This document shows, one piece after another, positions 25,706-33,611 of a stretch of 40,309 nt of DNA. The stretch is from Monoglobus sp964442605. GTDB lineage: Bacteria > Bacillota > Clostridia > Monoglobales > Monoglobaceae. The notes below the pieces were generated by a model, which was not told where the DNA came from, made no database searches, and saw only the letters and a program-made list of their open reading frames with translations. The DNA lies in NCBI GenBank assembly GCA_964442605.1, contig CAYTZR010000017.1, positions 1 through 40,309 of the forward strand. Direction: 5' to 3'. Each line of letters begins with the position of its first letter. The first letter of the stretch is position 1. The translations under genes were made by a program, and so were the position numbers.

Positions 25706-26719
25706 ATGAGAAAGCTTTTGATAGGACTTATAGTGTTCTTGAGTGTTGTTATAGCGACGCTCGCGGTTGTTTTGGCGCTTGTCATAAACGGCACAATTAC
25801 GAGGGGAAATTCCGATACGGTTCCTTATACAAATAGCGACAGCGCAGCAGCGGCAGTTGGCGAAGAGGACAAATCCGAGGAGATTTATTTAACGGATGAG
25901 AACGAAACGCCCGAGCCGATAACGGAAACTAAAAAAATTGTCGTACTCGATCCCGGTCATGGAAAGTCATCCGGCGCAATGTCGGACGCCGAAAAGGAGG
26001 CTGACGGCTGGGTATATGATTCCAACCGGGGCGGCTGGGGAGAATGGCGGCATTGGAAATCAGGCACGATGTGGCAGGACTGTGAGGGCTTTGGTTGTAA
26101 CGGACGCGCTCCGTCGGGCGGAGGATGCTGGTACCCCATCGGGAACGGAGATCGTGACGGAGAGCCTTCGATTAATCTGAACAATGCGGAGTATGCCAAG
26201 ATTTATCTTGAAGAAATGGGATATGAGGTCAGAATGACAAGGGAGAGCGACGATCAAAATCCCTCAATGACAAAACGCCTGACATATTGCTATAAAAACC
26301 GAGACACTGCGTCAGAACCTGATGCGGATATATTTGTGTGCATACACTCAAACGCGGGCGGCGGAAGCGGTTCCGCATATATGTCGTTGTCGGGAAGCTA
26401 TGACCAAGGCGGTGTATTAAGCAGCGGCAAGTATGTTGAAAAAAGCAATCTGTTAGGCTCCATGATTAATAAACGAATTGTTTCGGACACATCGCTGTCC
26501 GCTTTTGGCGGCGGAGAATACAGCGGACTGCCTGAGGCAATTTTGTTCTGTAAAAGTCCCGTGCCTATCGCTTATTTGGAGATTGGTTTTTTTGATAACG
26601 ATACCGATCTGAATATACTAAGCAGCGAAAGCGAACAAATAGGGAAAGCGATAGCTGACGGAATAAACGATTATTTTGTTATGATGAATGATATGGATAA
26701 TATTAGCGGTATGAATTAA
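25706..26719 (+). CDS. N-acetylmuramoyl-L-alanine amidase (Amidase_3), membrane-anchored
   Basis: A 337-residue protein with an N-terminal membrane anchor (about 4-28), an acidic linker and an Amidase_3 domain (about 75-325). Zinc ligands and the catalytic Glu are visible: H in VVLDPGHG, E in GEPSINLNNAEYAK, H in FVCIHSNAG, and E in IAYLEIGFFDN. It cuts the bond between muramic acid and the stem peptide. Between the first His and first Glu lies an insertion of about 60 residues rich in Trp, Gly and Cys (WGEWRHWKSG, DCEGFGCNGRAPSGGGCWYP) not found in minimal amidases. There is no strong ribosome site; translation probably depends on the preceding SH3b gene, whose stop is 2 bp upstream. Confidence 0.9.
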   Translation: MRKLLIGLIVFLSVVIATLAVVLALVINGTITRGNSDTVPYTNSDSAAAAVGEEDKSEEIYLTDENETPEPITETKKIVVLDPGHGKSSGAMSDAEKEADGWVYDSNRGGWGEWRHWKSGTMWQDCEGFGCNGRAPSGGGCWYPIGNGDRDGEPSINLNNAEYAKIYLEEMGYEVRMTRESDDQNPSMTKRLTYCYKNRDTASEPDADIFVCIHSNAGGGSGSAYMSLSGSYDQGGVLSSGKYVEKSNLLGSMINKRIVSDTSLSAFGGGEYSGLPEAILFCKSPVPIAYLEIGFFDNDTDLNILSSESEQIGKAIADGINDYFVMMNDMDNISGMN

Positions 26720-26780
26720 TAGACGCGCTTTAATATTTTATTTATGGTTTATTTATGGTTTATTTGAGGTTATAATAAAT

Positions 26781-27329
26781 ATGAATTTTAAAGATATAAA
26801 TGAGTACCAAAGAAGAATTAAACGGGTTATTATTACAGAAGAAGAAATCAAAGCCGCTGTAAAAAAGGCGGGCGGCTTGATTAATTCTCTTTACGACGGA
26901 ACGCCTATACTTCTTATTAGTATATTAAAGGGGTCGTTCGTATTTCTCGCAGACATATGCAGAGAGGTTAAGGCGCCGTGTGAAGTTGGTTTTATGGCCG
27001 CAAAAAGCTATTATGAAGGAACACAGTCCTCAGGAGCTGTCGAAATAACCATGGATTTGCGGCAGGATATAAGCAAGTACCACGCGATTATTGTTGAGGA
27101 CATTATCGACACCGGAAGAACGCTTAGTGATGTGGTAAAGCTTCTTAAATCGAGAAATCCTGTTTCTTTAAGGGTTGTGACGCTGCTGGATAAGCCGGAC
27201 AGGAGAATAGTCGATTTTAAGGCGGATTATTCCATGTTCACAATTCCCGACTATTTTGTTATAGGTTACGGTCTTGACTGTGGTGAATATTATAGAAATT
27301 TACCGTACATAGCAGAGTATGAGGAATGA
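26781..27329 (+). CDS. hpt: Hypoxanthine phosphoribosyltransferase
   Basis: A 182-residue type I phosphoribosyltransferase that salvages hypoxanthine and guanine. The PRPP-binding loop is 'IIVEDIIDTGRTLSDVV', an early 'LLISILKGSFVFLADICRE' forms the PPi loop, and the C-terminus has 'DYFVIGYGLDCGEYYRNLPYI'. Length and order are normal. A TGAGGT site lies about 11 bp upstream; the short gap after the amidase carries a duplicated TTTATTTATGG sequence. A weak hairpin (GCGG/CCGC near 27330-27350) follows the stop. Confidence 0.95.
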   Translation: MNFKDINEYQRRIKRVIITEEEIKAAVKKAGGLINSLYDGTPILLISILKGSFVFLADICREVKAPCEVGFMAAKSYYEGTQSSGAVEITMDLRQDISKYHAIIVEDIIDTGRTLSDVVKLLKSRNPVSLRVVTLLDKPDRRIVDFKADYSMFTIPDYFVIGYGLDCGEYYRNLPYIAEYEE

Positions 27330-27490
27330 GCGGGATTGATATATTTCCGCGTTTCATTGCACCTCTGTGTGTATTGTTGAAATTCAAACAATCAAACAAA
27401 TCGTGTTGGAAGTAGACAAAACAAACAAATCAAAAACAAACAAAACAAAAACAAACAAACCAGAAATAAAATAAATCAAAAATAAATTTA

Positions 27491-27519
27491 TTGACAAAAA
27501 ATATATTGTGGTATATAAT
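27491..27519 (+). promoter_or_regulatory. Consensus promoter upstream of the mgtE leader
   Basis: TTGACA (27491-27496), exactly 17 bp, TATAAT (27514-27519). The transcript would begin near 27526, about 450 nt before mgtE. Confidence 0.85.
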
Positions 27520-27572
27520 AACCAAGTGAAGGTTAATTGCCAAATAAATACACTAAAAGGCAGGTGAGCAGA

Positions 27573-27671
27573 GTGAGCAGTTGTGACGGTCATGGGCGAA
27601 GTAGAAGCAAATTTGGGAAAACACATAAAGAAATTCCGGCGCGTGACACTGCGCGGCTATTCGTTCTGTAG
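27573..27671 (+). CDS. Possible 32-codon leader ORF
   Basis: A GTG-initiated frame (VSSCDGHGRSRSKFGKTHKE...) ending at a TAG inside the first 14-bp repeat unit boundary. AGGTGAG stands about 7-10 bp before the GTG. It is basic and resembles no known protein. A second overlapping frame from the ATG at 27592 (35 codons) is an alternative. Either may be translated, or the region may act only as RNA. Confidence 0.25.
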   Translation: MSSCDGHGRSRSKFGKTHKEIPARDTARLFVL

Positions 27672-27752
27672 CTATCTATGTGTAGTTATCTATATGTAGT
27701 TATCTATGTGTAGTTATTCATGCGTAGCTATTCGTTCGTAGCTATTCATTCT
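27655..27752 (+). repeat. Seven 14-bp tandem repeats in the mgtE leader
   Basis: Units such as TAGCTATCTATGTG (27669-27682), TAGTTATCTATATG (27683-27696), TAGTTATCTATGTG (27697-27710), TAGTTATTCATGCG (27711-27724), TAGCTATTCGTTCG (27725-27738); the first (27655) and last (27739) are more divergent. The period is exactly 14 bp throughout. Confidence 0.9.
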
Positions 27753-27979
27753 TTATATAATTATTATTTCTTTTTCTTTTCCTGAATTGTACCCCCGACT
27801 ATCATTATTTATTTAATATCTGGGCTTTTAAATACGGATTAGAGACACTGTCTTGTATCTTTTTGTTTTGTGTGCAAAAAATTCGGTTTTGTACAAATAA
27901 TAAATATATATAATAGATAAACAGATAAAGGTTTCTAATGGATAAAGGCTGCGGTAAAATCAAGAAGGAGGTTAGGAAG

Positions 27980-29434
27980 ATGGAAGAGAAAATCCTTGAA
28001 ACAAATGAAAATGTTGTTTCAAATGTTGTTTCAGATAATAAGCCGGCAGTAAAGCCGGATTATGAAAGTGAAATTATTGACATTATCAGGGGCGTCACAT
28101 CTCCGAGAATAACGCGTGATAAGCTGAGCGATTATCATGAAAACGATATTGCGGATGCGCTGCCGAAATTAACTCTTTCAGAAAGAAAAAAGCTGTATCG
28201 TATTCTTAGCGCGGAGACGCTGTCCAATATCTTTGAATACATGGAAAAAGATATCGTCGGTCACTATCTTGAGGAAATGGATCTGAAAAAAGCGGCGGAC
28301 ATTATATCAAACATGGAAGCGGACGCGGTCGTTGAGGTAATGGCTGAGATTGAAAAGGACAAACGCACGTTTTTAGCGGAGCTTTTGGACGAGGATGTTA
28401 AGAGAGATATTGCGTTGATAGCGTCGTTTGATGATGATGAAATCGGAAGTAAAATGACAACGAACTATATTGTCATAAGAAATGATCTGACTGTCAAACA
28501 GGCGATGCATGAGCTTATTGAGCAGGCATCCAAAAATGATAACATACAGACTATTTTCGTAACGGATGAGGGAGGCTATTTCTATGGCGCTATAGATTTA
28601 AAGGAGTTGATTGTCGCGAGAAAAGACACTGCTCTGGAAGATTTGATTATGACCTCATTTCCGTATGTTTACGGCAACGAACCCATAGATGACTGTATCG
28701 AAAGACTGAAGGACTATTCGGAGAGTTCAATACCCGTGCTTGATAATAATAACCGAATTTTGGGTGTAATCACATCTCAGGATATTATTGAGGTTGTAGA
28801 TGATGAGATGGGTGAGGATTACGCCATGCTGGCGGGCTTGACGGCAGAGGAGGACCTAAAGGAATCGCTGGTTGACAGTATGAAAAAGCGTTTGCCGTGG
28901 CTGCTGGTGCTGCTTGTTTTGGGCATGCTGGTATCGTCTGTGGTTGGCGTCTTTGAAAAGGTTGTGTCACAGCTGACGCTGATAATGGCGTTCCAGTCAT
29001 TGATTTTGGATATGTCAGGAAATGTCGGTACGCAATCCTTGGCTGTTACCATACGTGTCCTGATGGATGAGTCCCTGGTAGGTCGTCAAAAGCTTGGACT
29101 TGTTGCGAAGGAGATGAAAGTCGGTTTTATGAACGGATTGATTTTGGGAGCAATCTCCTTTGTTATTATAGGACTGTATATCATTATATTCAAGGGAAGA
29201 AGTTTTATCTTTTCCTACGCGGTATCGGGCTGTATCGGTTTATCGCTTCTGTTGGCAATGGTAATATCAGGCGCGGTCGGAACGCTTATTCCGTTGTTTT
29301 TTAAGAAAATAAACATAGATCCGGCGGTTGCGTCGGGGCCTCTGATTACCACGATGAATGACCTCGTTGCGGTGGTTTCGTATTACGGACTCAGCTGGAT
29401 TTTGCTGCTCCGCGTAATGAATTTGGCGGGCTGA
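27980..29434 (+). CDS. mgtE: Magnesium transporter MgtE
   Basis: A 484-residue Mg2+ channel. N-terminal superhelical domain (about 30-150), a CBS pair (about 155-280) that senses cytoplasmic Mg2+, then five transmembrane helices (about 300-480) with the conserved 'SLILDMSGNVGTQSLAVTIR' stretch that lines the pore and 'GPLITTMNDLVAVVSYYGLSW' near the end. An in-frame ATG at 27938 lies before the AAGGAGG site (27965-27971); the ATG at 27980, 8 bp after that site, is the real start. It is expressed from a promoter about 450 nt upstream. Confidence 0.95.
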   Translation: MEEKILETNENVVSNVVSDNKPAVKPDYESEIIDIIRGVTSPRITRDKLSDYHENDIADALPKLTLSERKKLYRILSAETLSNIFEYMEKDIVGHYLEEMDLKKAADIISNMEADAVVEVMAEIEKDKRTFLAELLDEDVKRDIALIASFDDDEIGSKMTTNYIVIRNDLTVKQAMHELIEQASKNDNIQTIFVTDEGGYFYGAIDLKELIVARKDTALEDLIMTSFPYVYGNEPIDDCIERLKDYSESSIPVLDNNNRILGVITSQDIIEVVDDEMGEDYAMLAGLTAEEDLKESLVDSMKKRLPWLLVLLVLGMLVSSVVGVFEKVVSQLTLIMAFQSLILDMSGNVGTQSLAVTIRVLMDESLVGRQKLGLVAKEMKVGFMNGLILGAISFVIIGLYIIIFKGRSFIFSYAVSGCIGLSLLLAMVISGAVGTLIPLFFKKINIDPAVASGPLITTMNDLVAVVSYYGLSWILLLRVMNLAG

Positions 29435-29447
29435 ATGTGCGCCTTTG

Positions 29448-29560
29448 GATTTATTTGATTTTTTTGATTTATTTGATTTATTATGGATTTTATGGATTTT
29501 ATTGGATCTATTAGATTTATTGAATTTAAATAAATAAATAAAAACAAGTAAATAAATAAA
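29448..29560. repeat. Low-complexity duplications after mgtE
   Basis: A run of imperfect GATTTATTT and ATGGATTTT units followed by AAATAAATAAATAAAA units fills the space between the mgtE stop and the terminator. It is AT-rich and non-coding. Confidence 0.8.
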
Positions 29561-29600
29561 AACTCGGATTATGTCAAATGACTTAATCCGAGTTTTTTTG
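29561..29600. terminator. Bidirectional terminator between mgtE and tRNA-Leu
   Basis: AACTCGGATTA (29561-29571) pairs with TAATCCGAGTT (29584-29594), 11 bp, with T5 on the plus side and a T-rich run on the minus side. It ends mgtE and the minus-strand tRNA. Confidence 0.9.
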
Positions 29601-29685
29601 GTGCGGATAAGAGGACTTGAACCTCCATGAGATTGCTCTCACATGGACCTGAACCATGCGCGTCTGCCAATTCCGCCATATCCGC
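29599..29685 (-). tRNA. tRNA-Leu (anticodon CAG)
   Basis: Minus-strand 87-nt class II tRNA. Acceptor GCGGATA (29679-29685) pairs with TATCCGC (29603-29609), discriminator A and an encoded CCA (29599-29601). The anticodon stem is CATGG/CCATG with loop TTCAGGT, giving anticodon CAG. A long variable arm and the T arm GAGGTTCAAGTCCTC are present. Confidence 0.95.
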
Positions 29686-29715
29686 GTACTCATGTCTTCT
29701 CAACACGACTTTTTA

Positions 29716-29744
29716 AGTTTACACTATTGAATTGAATTTGTCAA
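29716..29744 (-). promoter_or_regulatory. tRNA-Leu promoter
   Basis: Minus-strand TTGACA (29739-29744) and TAAACT (29716-29721), spacer 17 bp. It lies about 30 bp upstream of the mature tRNA 5' end. Confidence 0.75.
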
Positions 29745-29859
29745 TATGTTTTTTTGATTTTTTACCCCAATTTTCAAAAATAATTTTATGCACTGATATT
29801 TTTTATTCAGAAAATCCGTAATTTGTCGTAAAAATGCGAAAATTTTTAAGAAATTTCTA

Positions 29860-29888
29860 TTGACAAATAGCGTTTAACCTGTTATAAT
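29860..29888 (+). promoter_or_regulatory. Consensus promoter of a small unknown gene
   Basis: TTGACA (29860-29865), exactly 17 bp, TATAAT (29883-29888). Leader of about 105 nt. Confidence 0.85.
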
Positions 29889-30000
29889 GTTACAAGAATG
29901 TTACAACAATATTTCTGAATTATTGCTTGTACATTTTAATTAAAATAAAATTTTAATATTTAAGGCGTTTAATATTTTGGAAATGTTAGGAGTGTTGAGC

Positions 30001-30258
30001 TTGAGAGCTGCCACGGTTAGAAATTTGGATTATGTTAAAATGGGAAGTATTGATGAAATCAGGCATGAGTCGGATATTCTCAGAAACGGTACATTGTGTC
30101 GTATTGATGAAATGAAAAGAGAGATAGAGCTGCTTATTGCCGAATATGATGGGAGTCTTGACGATGAGATGGCTTATACTCCTATAACCAAGGTAACAGG
30201 GGACGATTTTGAGCCACTGGCTAACAGCGTAAGAGTGATCAAGCTTAAAAACAGCTAA
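30001..30258 (+). CDS. Small conserved-looking protein of unknown function
   Basis: An 85-residue soluble protein not recognised. It is rich in charged residues, with a likely helix around 'GSIDEIRHESDILRNGTLCRIDEMKREIELL' split over residues 15-48, and a C-terminal part with 'YTPITKVTGDDFEP' and 'VRVIKLKNS'. The preferred start is TTG at 30001, 8 bp after AGGAG (29988-29992); in-frame TTG at 29977 and ATG at 29983 lie before that site. A perfect promoter upstream and a terminator downstream mark it as an independent, probably well-expressed unit. It has no signal peptide or membrane helix. Confidence 0.65.
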   Translation: MRAATVRNLDYVKMGSIDEIRHESDILRNGTLCRIDEMKREIELLIAEYDGSLDDEMAYTPITKVTGDDFEPLANSVRVIKLKNS

Positions 30259-30270
30259 ACATTGCAAAGC

Positions 30271-30306
30271 AAAACCGCCTGCTCATCGGCAAGCGGTTTT
30301 GTTTTG
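30271..30306. terminator. Terminator after the small unknown gene
   Basis: AAAACCGC (30271-30278) pairs with GCGGTTTT (30293-30300), with T-rich sequence after it on the plus strand; the minus strand reads TTTTGCTTTG, so it may also end the SCP2 transcript. Confidence 0.8.
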
Positions 30307-30320
30307 TCTTATGCCTGAAA

Positions 30321-30740
30321 TTATTTGTCAGCCTTTTTCTTGCAGCATCTTCTTGCAGGCTTAGCAGCAGCCTTTTCAGAAGTCTTTTGTTCCGCCTTAG
30401 CGGTCTTTTTTGCCGCAGGAGCCTTTGCGCAGCCCGAAAGAGCCACAAACGCGTCCGCGTCACCTGTAACGGCTACAGCGCCTCTCTCGATAGCGGTAGC
30501 GGCATTGAGTTTGCCGGTTAAAATCTTGCTCAGATCCCCGTATAATAATTCAACTGCCGCGTCACTGTCCTTGTAATCGTAGCCCTGAACATCAAGCTGT
30601 CCATCGCGTGTTGAAATGTACATTATGCCCTTACAATCCTTGTTGGTGAACTGAATCTGAACGGCAACATTACCGATCTTTTCGGCATCCGCATTTTTCA
30701 TGATGTCCTGAACTCTGCCAACGGCTTGTTCAAAAGTCAT
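30321..30740 (-). CDS. SCP2 sterol-binding-domain-like protein
   Basis: A 139-residue cytoplasmic protein. Residues 1-100 fit the SCP2 fold (KIGNVAVQIQFTNKDCKGIMYI, DAAVELLYGDLSKILTGKLNAATAIE split around 30-85, AVTGDADAFVALSG), a small lipid-binding domain. The C-terminal tail (about 103-139) is Ala/Lys-rich and ends RRCCKKKADK, with two adjacent cysteines. The ribosome site AAAGGTGAT and a well-spaced promoter make it an independent gene downstream of feoB. The ligand in bacteria is generally unknown. Confidence 0.8.
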   Translation of the reverse strand: MTFEQAVGRVQDIMKNADAEKIGNVAVQIQFTNKDCKGIMYISTRDGQLDVQGYDYKDSDAAVELLYGDLSKILTGKLNAATAIERGAVAVTGDADAFVALSGCAKAPAAKKTAKAEQKTSEKAAAKPARRCCKKKADK

Positions 30741-30791
30741 TTGAAATCACCTTTCCTTTGTTAAAATAAAACATTAATTATTTTTAAATAA

Positions 30792-30820
30792 AGTATAACC
30801 TAACAAAATTTGTATGTCAA
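30792..30820 (-). promoter_or_regulatory. Promoter of the SCP2-like gene
   Basis: Minus-strand TTGACA (30815-30820) and TATACT (30792-30797) with a 17-bp spacer. Confidence 0.75.
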
Positions 30821-30891
30821 TGTTTTTTAATGAATTTTTACATTTTTCACTAAACCGCAGAGTGTTTTAACGTTATTTAGGTGTATTTTAT

Positions 30892-32811
30892 CTATAATCC
30901 AAGCATGATATTTATCAGCATATAACCGTATTTTACAATGATACACAATATTACTCCCGCTGTGCATGGCAGCATAATTGAGAGCAATAAAATCTTTTTG
31001 CTTTTGGTTTCATGGTATATAGTTGTCAGAGTTGTCGCGCACGGCCAGTGAAACATTGTGAGCAGCATCATATTTATCGCGGTAATTATTGTCCAGCCGT
31101 TGTCCGTGAGAATTGTTTTAAGAGACTCCATATCTCCGATTTCAGCCATTGAACCCGTTGCCATGTAGCCCATTATCAATATAGGCAGTGTTATTTCGTT
31201 TGCCGGAAGCGAAAGTATAAACGCGACTATTATAAACCCGTCCACACCAATAAATCTGCCGAGCGGGTCAAGAAGTCGTGAAATATAGGTCAGCATTGTT
31301 GTGTCTCCGATATTAAGGTTTGCCATAAGCCACACGACTATTCCTGTCGGAGCGGCGATAAGCATAGCGCGTCCGACTATTGAAGCGGTTCGGTTTACAA
31401 GCGACACGGCGAGCGTCTTGACAATCTCCGGTTTTCTGTATTCCGGCAGTTCTAAGGCAAATATATCTTCATCATTTTTATATATTGTTTTTGTCAGTAT
31501 AAATGATACACACCATGTTACAATTACCGAAAGGCATATAAGCAGTAAAATGCACAGCATGGGAATAAGTCCCGAGAAATAACTCGGGGCAAGACTGCCG
31601 ACAAAAATCGTTGACAGAGCAATAAGCAGCGCGAAGCGTCCGTTGCAGGGCATAAAGCAGTTTGTCAGGATTGCGACGGCTCTTTGCTTTTCGTTGGGCA
31701 TTATTCTGCATCCCGTAACCCCGACAGAGTTACAGCCAAGACCCATACATTGTGTCAGACACTGCTTTCCGCACATATTTACGCGAGCGTAATATTTATC
31801 TAAATTAAACGCTATTCTGGGCAGAAGCCCTAAATCCTCCAGAAGGGTAAAGAGCGGAAAAAATATTGCCATTGGCGGCATCATGACCGCAAGTATCCAG
31901 GTTACCGTACCGTAAATCCCGTCGCATATAATGCCGCATAAAAACGCGGGCAAACCAATATAATCGACAAATGCCGCAAGATACGGCTTTATAACCGAAA
32001 AGAGCCGTGAAAGCAGCGCGGATGGATAGTTCGAGCCAAAGACGGTCAGCCAAAGTATCAATGCCAATAATAAAAGCATAATCGGAATACCGAAACGCTT
32101 CGAGGTTATGATTTTATCAAAGCGGCGCCCTAAATTTCGGCTGTTGCCTTCGGGCGAAAAGCTGACACATTCATCTATTATTTTATCTGCCGAGTTAAGG
32201 CGCGATTTTGCCGAGTCTTTATTGTAACCGCTTTTTGAGCAGAGCGGCATCGTAAAATCCGAATACTTGTCAAAGCTGCGGTCTATAAGATCCTTTAAAG
32301 CGTTTATTTCGGATTTTCGTTTTGCGGTAATTCCTATCACCGGAATACCAAGCCGCATCTCAAGCCTTTTAAAGTTTATTTTTATTCCCTTCTTATCCGC
32401 TATATCGCACATATTGATACAGAGGACGGCGTTCCCGCCGCACTTTTCGAGATATTCCAGCGCCAGCGCCACACCTCTCTTCGGCGCGGCGGCATCCGCA
32501 AGAACCAATGTCAGTGAATTTTTAAGACCATCCGGACTATTGCCTATTTCATTACCCGTGACGCTTTCCTCGGAGAAGCATGACACCACCGAGTGAGCGC
32601 CGGGGAGGTCGATTAATTTGTATTCTGTGTCTTTGTATGTATATTTGCCGAAAGCGGCATCAACCGTTTTACCCGACCAGTTCCCGGTGTGCTGTTTAAG
32701 CCCTGTCATAGCGTTAAAAACAGTGCTTTTCCCCACATTGGGATTACCTAAAAGGTAAAGAGAACGGGAAGCGTTCGGTTTGGGTCTTGATTTAATTGAT
32801 TTCAGCTTCAC
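30892..32811 (-). CDS. feoB: Ferrous iron transporter FeoB
   Basis: A 639-residue iron(II) transporter. The N-terminal G domain has LLGNPNVGKSTVFNAMTG (G1), a Thr switch in GNWSGKTVD, LIDLPG (G3) and CINMCD (G4, NxxD). The membrane part (about 230-639) has two gate-like regions, including 'VNMCGKQCLTQCMGLGCNSV' with the Cys-containing first gate and 'LPILIMGYMATGSM'. The start is GTG with GGAGG 6 bp upstream. It follows feoA by 25 bp. It is the main route for iron uptake in low-oxygen settings, so it supports an anaerobic lifestyle. Confidence 0.95.
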   Translation of the reverse strand: MKLKSIKSRPKPNASRSLYLLGNPNVGKSTVFNAMTGLKQHTGNWSGKTVDAAFGKYTYKDTEYKLIDLPGAHSVVSCFSEESVTGNEIGNSPDGLKNSLTLVLADAAAPKRGVALALEYLEKCGGNAVLCINMCDIADKKGIKINFKRLEMRLGIPVIGITAKRKSEINALKDLIDRSFDKYSDFTMPLCSKSGYNKDSAKSRLNSADKIIDECVSFSPEGNSRNLGRRFDKIITSKRFGIPIMLLLLALILWLTVFGSNYPSALLSRLFSVIKPYLAAFVDYIGLPAFLCGIICDGIYGTVTWILAVMMPPMAIFFPLFTLLEDLGLLPRIAFNLDKYYARVNMCGKQCLTQCMGLGCNSVGVTGCRIMPNEKQRAVAILTNCFMPCNGRFALLIALSTIFVGSLAPSYFSGLIPMLCILLLICLSVIVTWCVSFILTKTIYKNDEDIFALELPEYRKPEIVKTLAVSLVNRTASIVGRAMLIAAPTGIVVWLMANLNIGDTTMLTYISRLLDPLGRFIGVDGFIIVAFILSLPANEITLPILIMGYMATGSMAEIGDMESLKTILTDNGWTIITAINMMLLTMFHWPCATTLTTIYHETKSKKILLLSIMLPCTAGVILCIIVKYGYMLINIMLGL

Positions 32812-32836
32812 ACGAAACCTCCATTCTGCCGAAGAC

Positions 32837-33109
32837 TTAAGCTTCTTCGGTCACTAATATTTTTTTCGCCTCTGTATCGCGCAGGGCGATCTGAACGTTG
32901 CTGCCTAATCTGTATGCTGTGGGATCACCGGCGGGCGAGGAAAAAATCGGAGTTACACTTTCACCGGGTACAAAGCCCATATTCATCAGATGAACTTTCT
33001 GATTTTTACTTTCGGAAGATATATCGGCAATTAACGCGGTTTTCCCTAAAGAAAGCTCGCTTAATAAAATTGCGCTGTTATTTAATAAAATCGTGCTGAT
33101 GTTGTTCAT
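32837..33109 (-). CDS. feoA: FeoA-like SH3-fold protein
   Basis: A 90-residue cytoplasmic protein with the FeoA pattern: 'LSLGKTALIADIS', 'HLMNMGFVPGESVTPIF' and 'GSNVQIALRDTEAKKILV'. FeoA assists FeoB. The start has GGGG upstream. A clear promoter or Fur/DtxR operator could not be picked out by eye in the 33110-33180 interval. Confidence 0.9.
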   Translation of the reverse strand: MNNISTILLNNSAILLSELSLGKTALIADISSESKNQKVHLMNMGFVPGESVTPIFSSPAGDPTAYRLGSNVQIALRDTEAKKILVTEEA

Positions 33110-33182
33110 AGAATTACCCCGTTTCTATAATCATACTATGCCCGGTAAATTCATTTTGTCACATATTTATTTGTAAAAAGAC

Positions 33183-33211
33183 TTGAAATATATACAAAAG
33201 TTTGATACAAT
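33183..33211 (+). promoter_or_regulatory. Promoter of the MazG-like to TilS gene cluster
   Basis: TTGAAA (33183-33188), 17-bp spacer, TACAAT (33206-33211), divergent from feoA. A small hairpin (GGCAA/TTGCC near 33235-33252) lies in the leader. Confidence 0.6.
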
Positions 33212-33269
33212 AATATACATTGTTTAATGTGGGGGCAAGTAACCGTTTGCCACCGGACACAACATACAA

Positions 33270-33584
33270 ATGAGGATGATAGATTTGGAAATTAATATCG
33301 CTAACAACATCAAAACGGTTGAGCTGCTAAAGGTTGAGCTTTTGCAGAAGGTTACAGACCTGTTCGGTGATATTACCGCAGAGACTGACTGCGAGACTAT
33401 GACGCGTTTAACCGATGATACGGCTGCGCTGCTCAGTGTTGTATACGTATTGGCTTCAAGACTGGGCGTTGACTTTGACAGCATAAACGATTCAATGAAG
33501 CTGAAGCTTAAAGCCGAGATAGAGAATAACCACTTTATCGAAAGACGATATGGCGATTTGTCAAGGCTTTTCAGCGAGCTTTAG
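33270..33584 (+). CDS. MazG-like helical protein
   Basis: A 104-residue all-helical protein resembling the short 'MazG-like' family of Clostridia: 'NIKTVELLKVELLQKVTDLF', 'DDTAALLSVVYVLASRLGVD' and a charged C-terminal helix. MazG-type domains hydrolyse nucleoside triphosphates, but the full acidic EExxE metal site is not evident, so enzymatic activity is uncertain. The start codon choice (33270 or 33276) is not settled, since no strong ribosome site is present. It precedes the YybS gene by 27 bp. Confidence 0.65.
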   Translation: MRMIDLEINIANNIKTVELLKVELLQKVTDLFGDITAETDCETMTRLTDDTAALLSVVYVLASRLGVDFDSINDSMKLKLKAEIENNHFIERRYGDLSRLFSEL

Positions 33585-33611
33585 TATTGTTTGATAAAGA
33601 AGGTTATATAG

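Larger units (their letters stand above)
27330..27979. other. Long intergenic region and mgtE leader
   Basis: After hpt comes A-rich low-complexity sequence (27415-27480, ACAAACAAAA-type repeats), then a consensus promoter (27491-27519), a transcribed leader of about 450 nt containing possible small ORFs (27573-27671 and an overlapping frame from 27592), a seven-unit 14-bp tandem repeat (27655-27752), and a T-rich then AT-rich stretch up to the mgtE ribosome site. None of the M-box magnesium riboswitch signatures was found. The rest could not be assigned. Confidence 0.7.

Noticed and set aside
27526..27979. M-box magnesium riboswitch before mgtE
   Set aside because: The conserved M-box segments (GTTAGGTGAGGCTCCT-like start, ACGCTGCTGCCC and CAATGGGTCAACAG-like parts) are not found in the leader.
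33212..33269. Riboswitch in the leader of the MazG-like gene
   Set aside because: Only one small hairpin is present and no conserved aptamer core was recognised.
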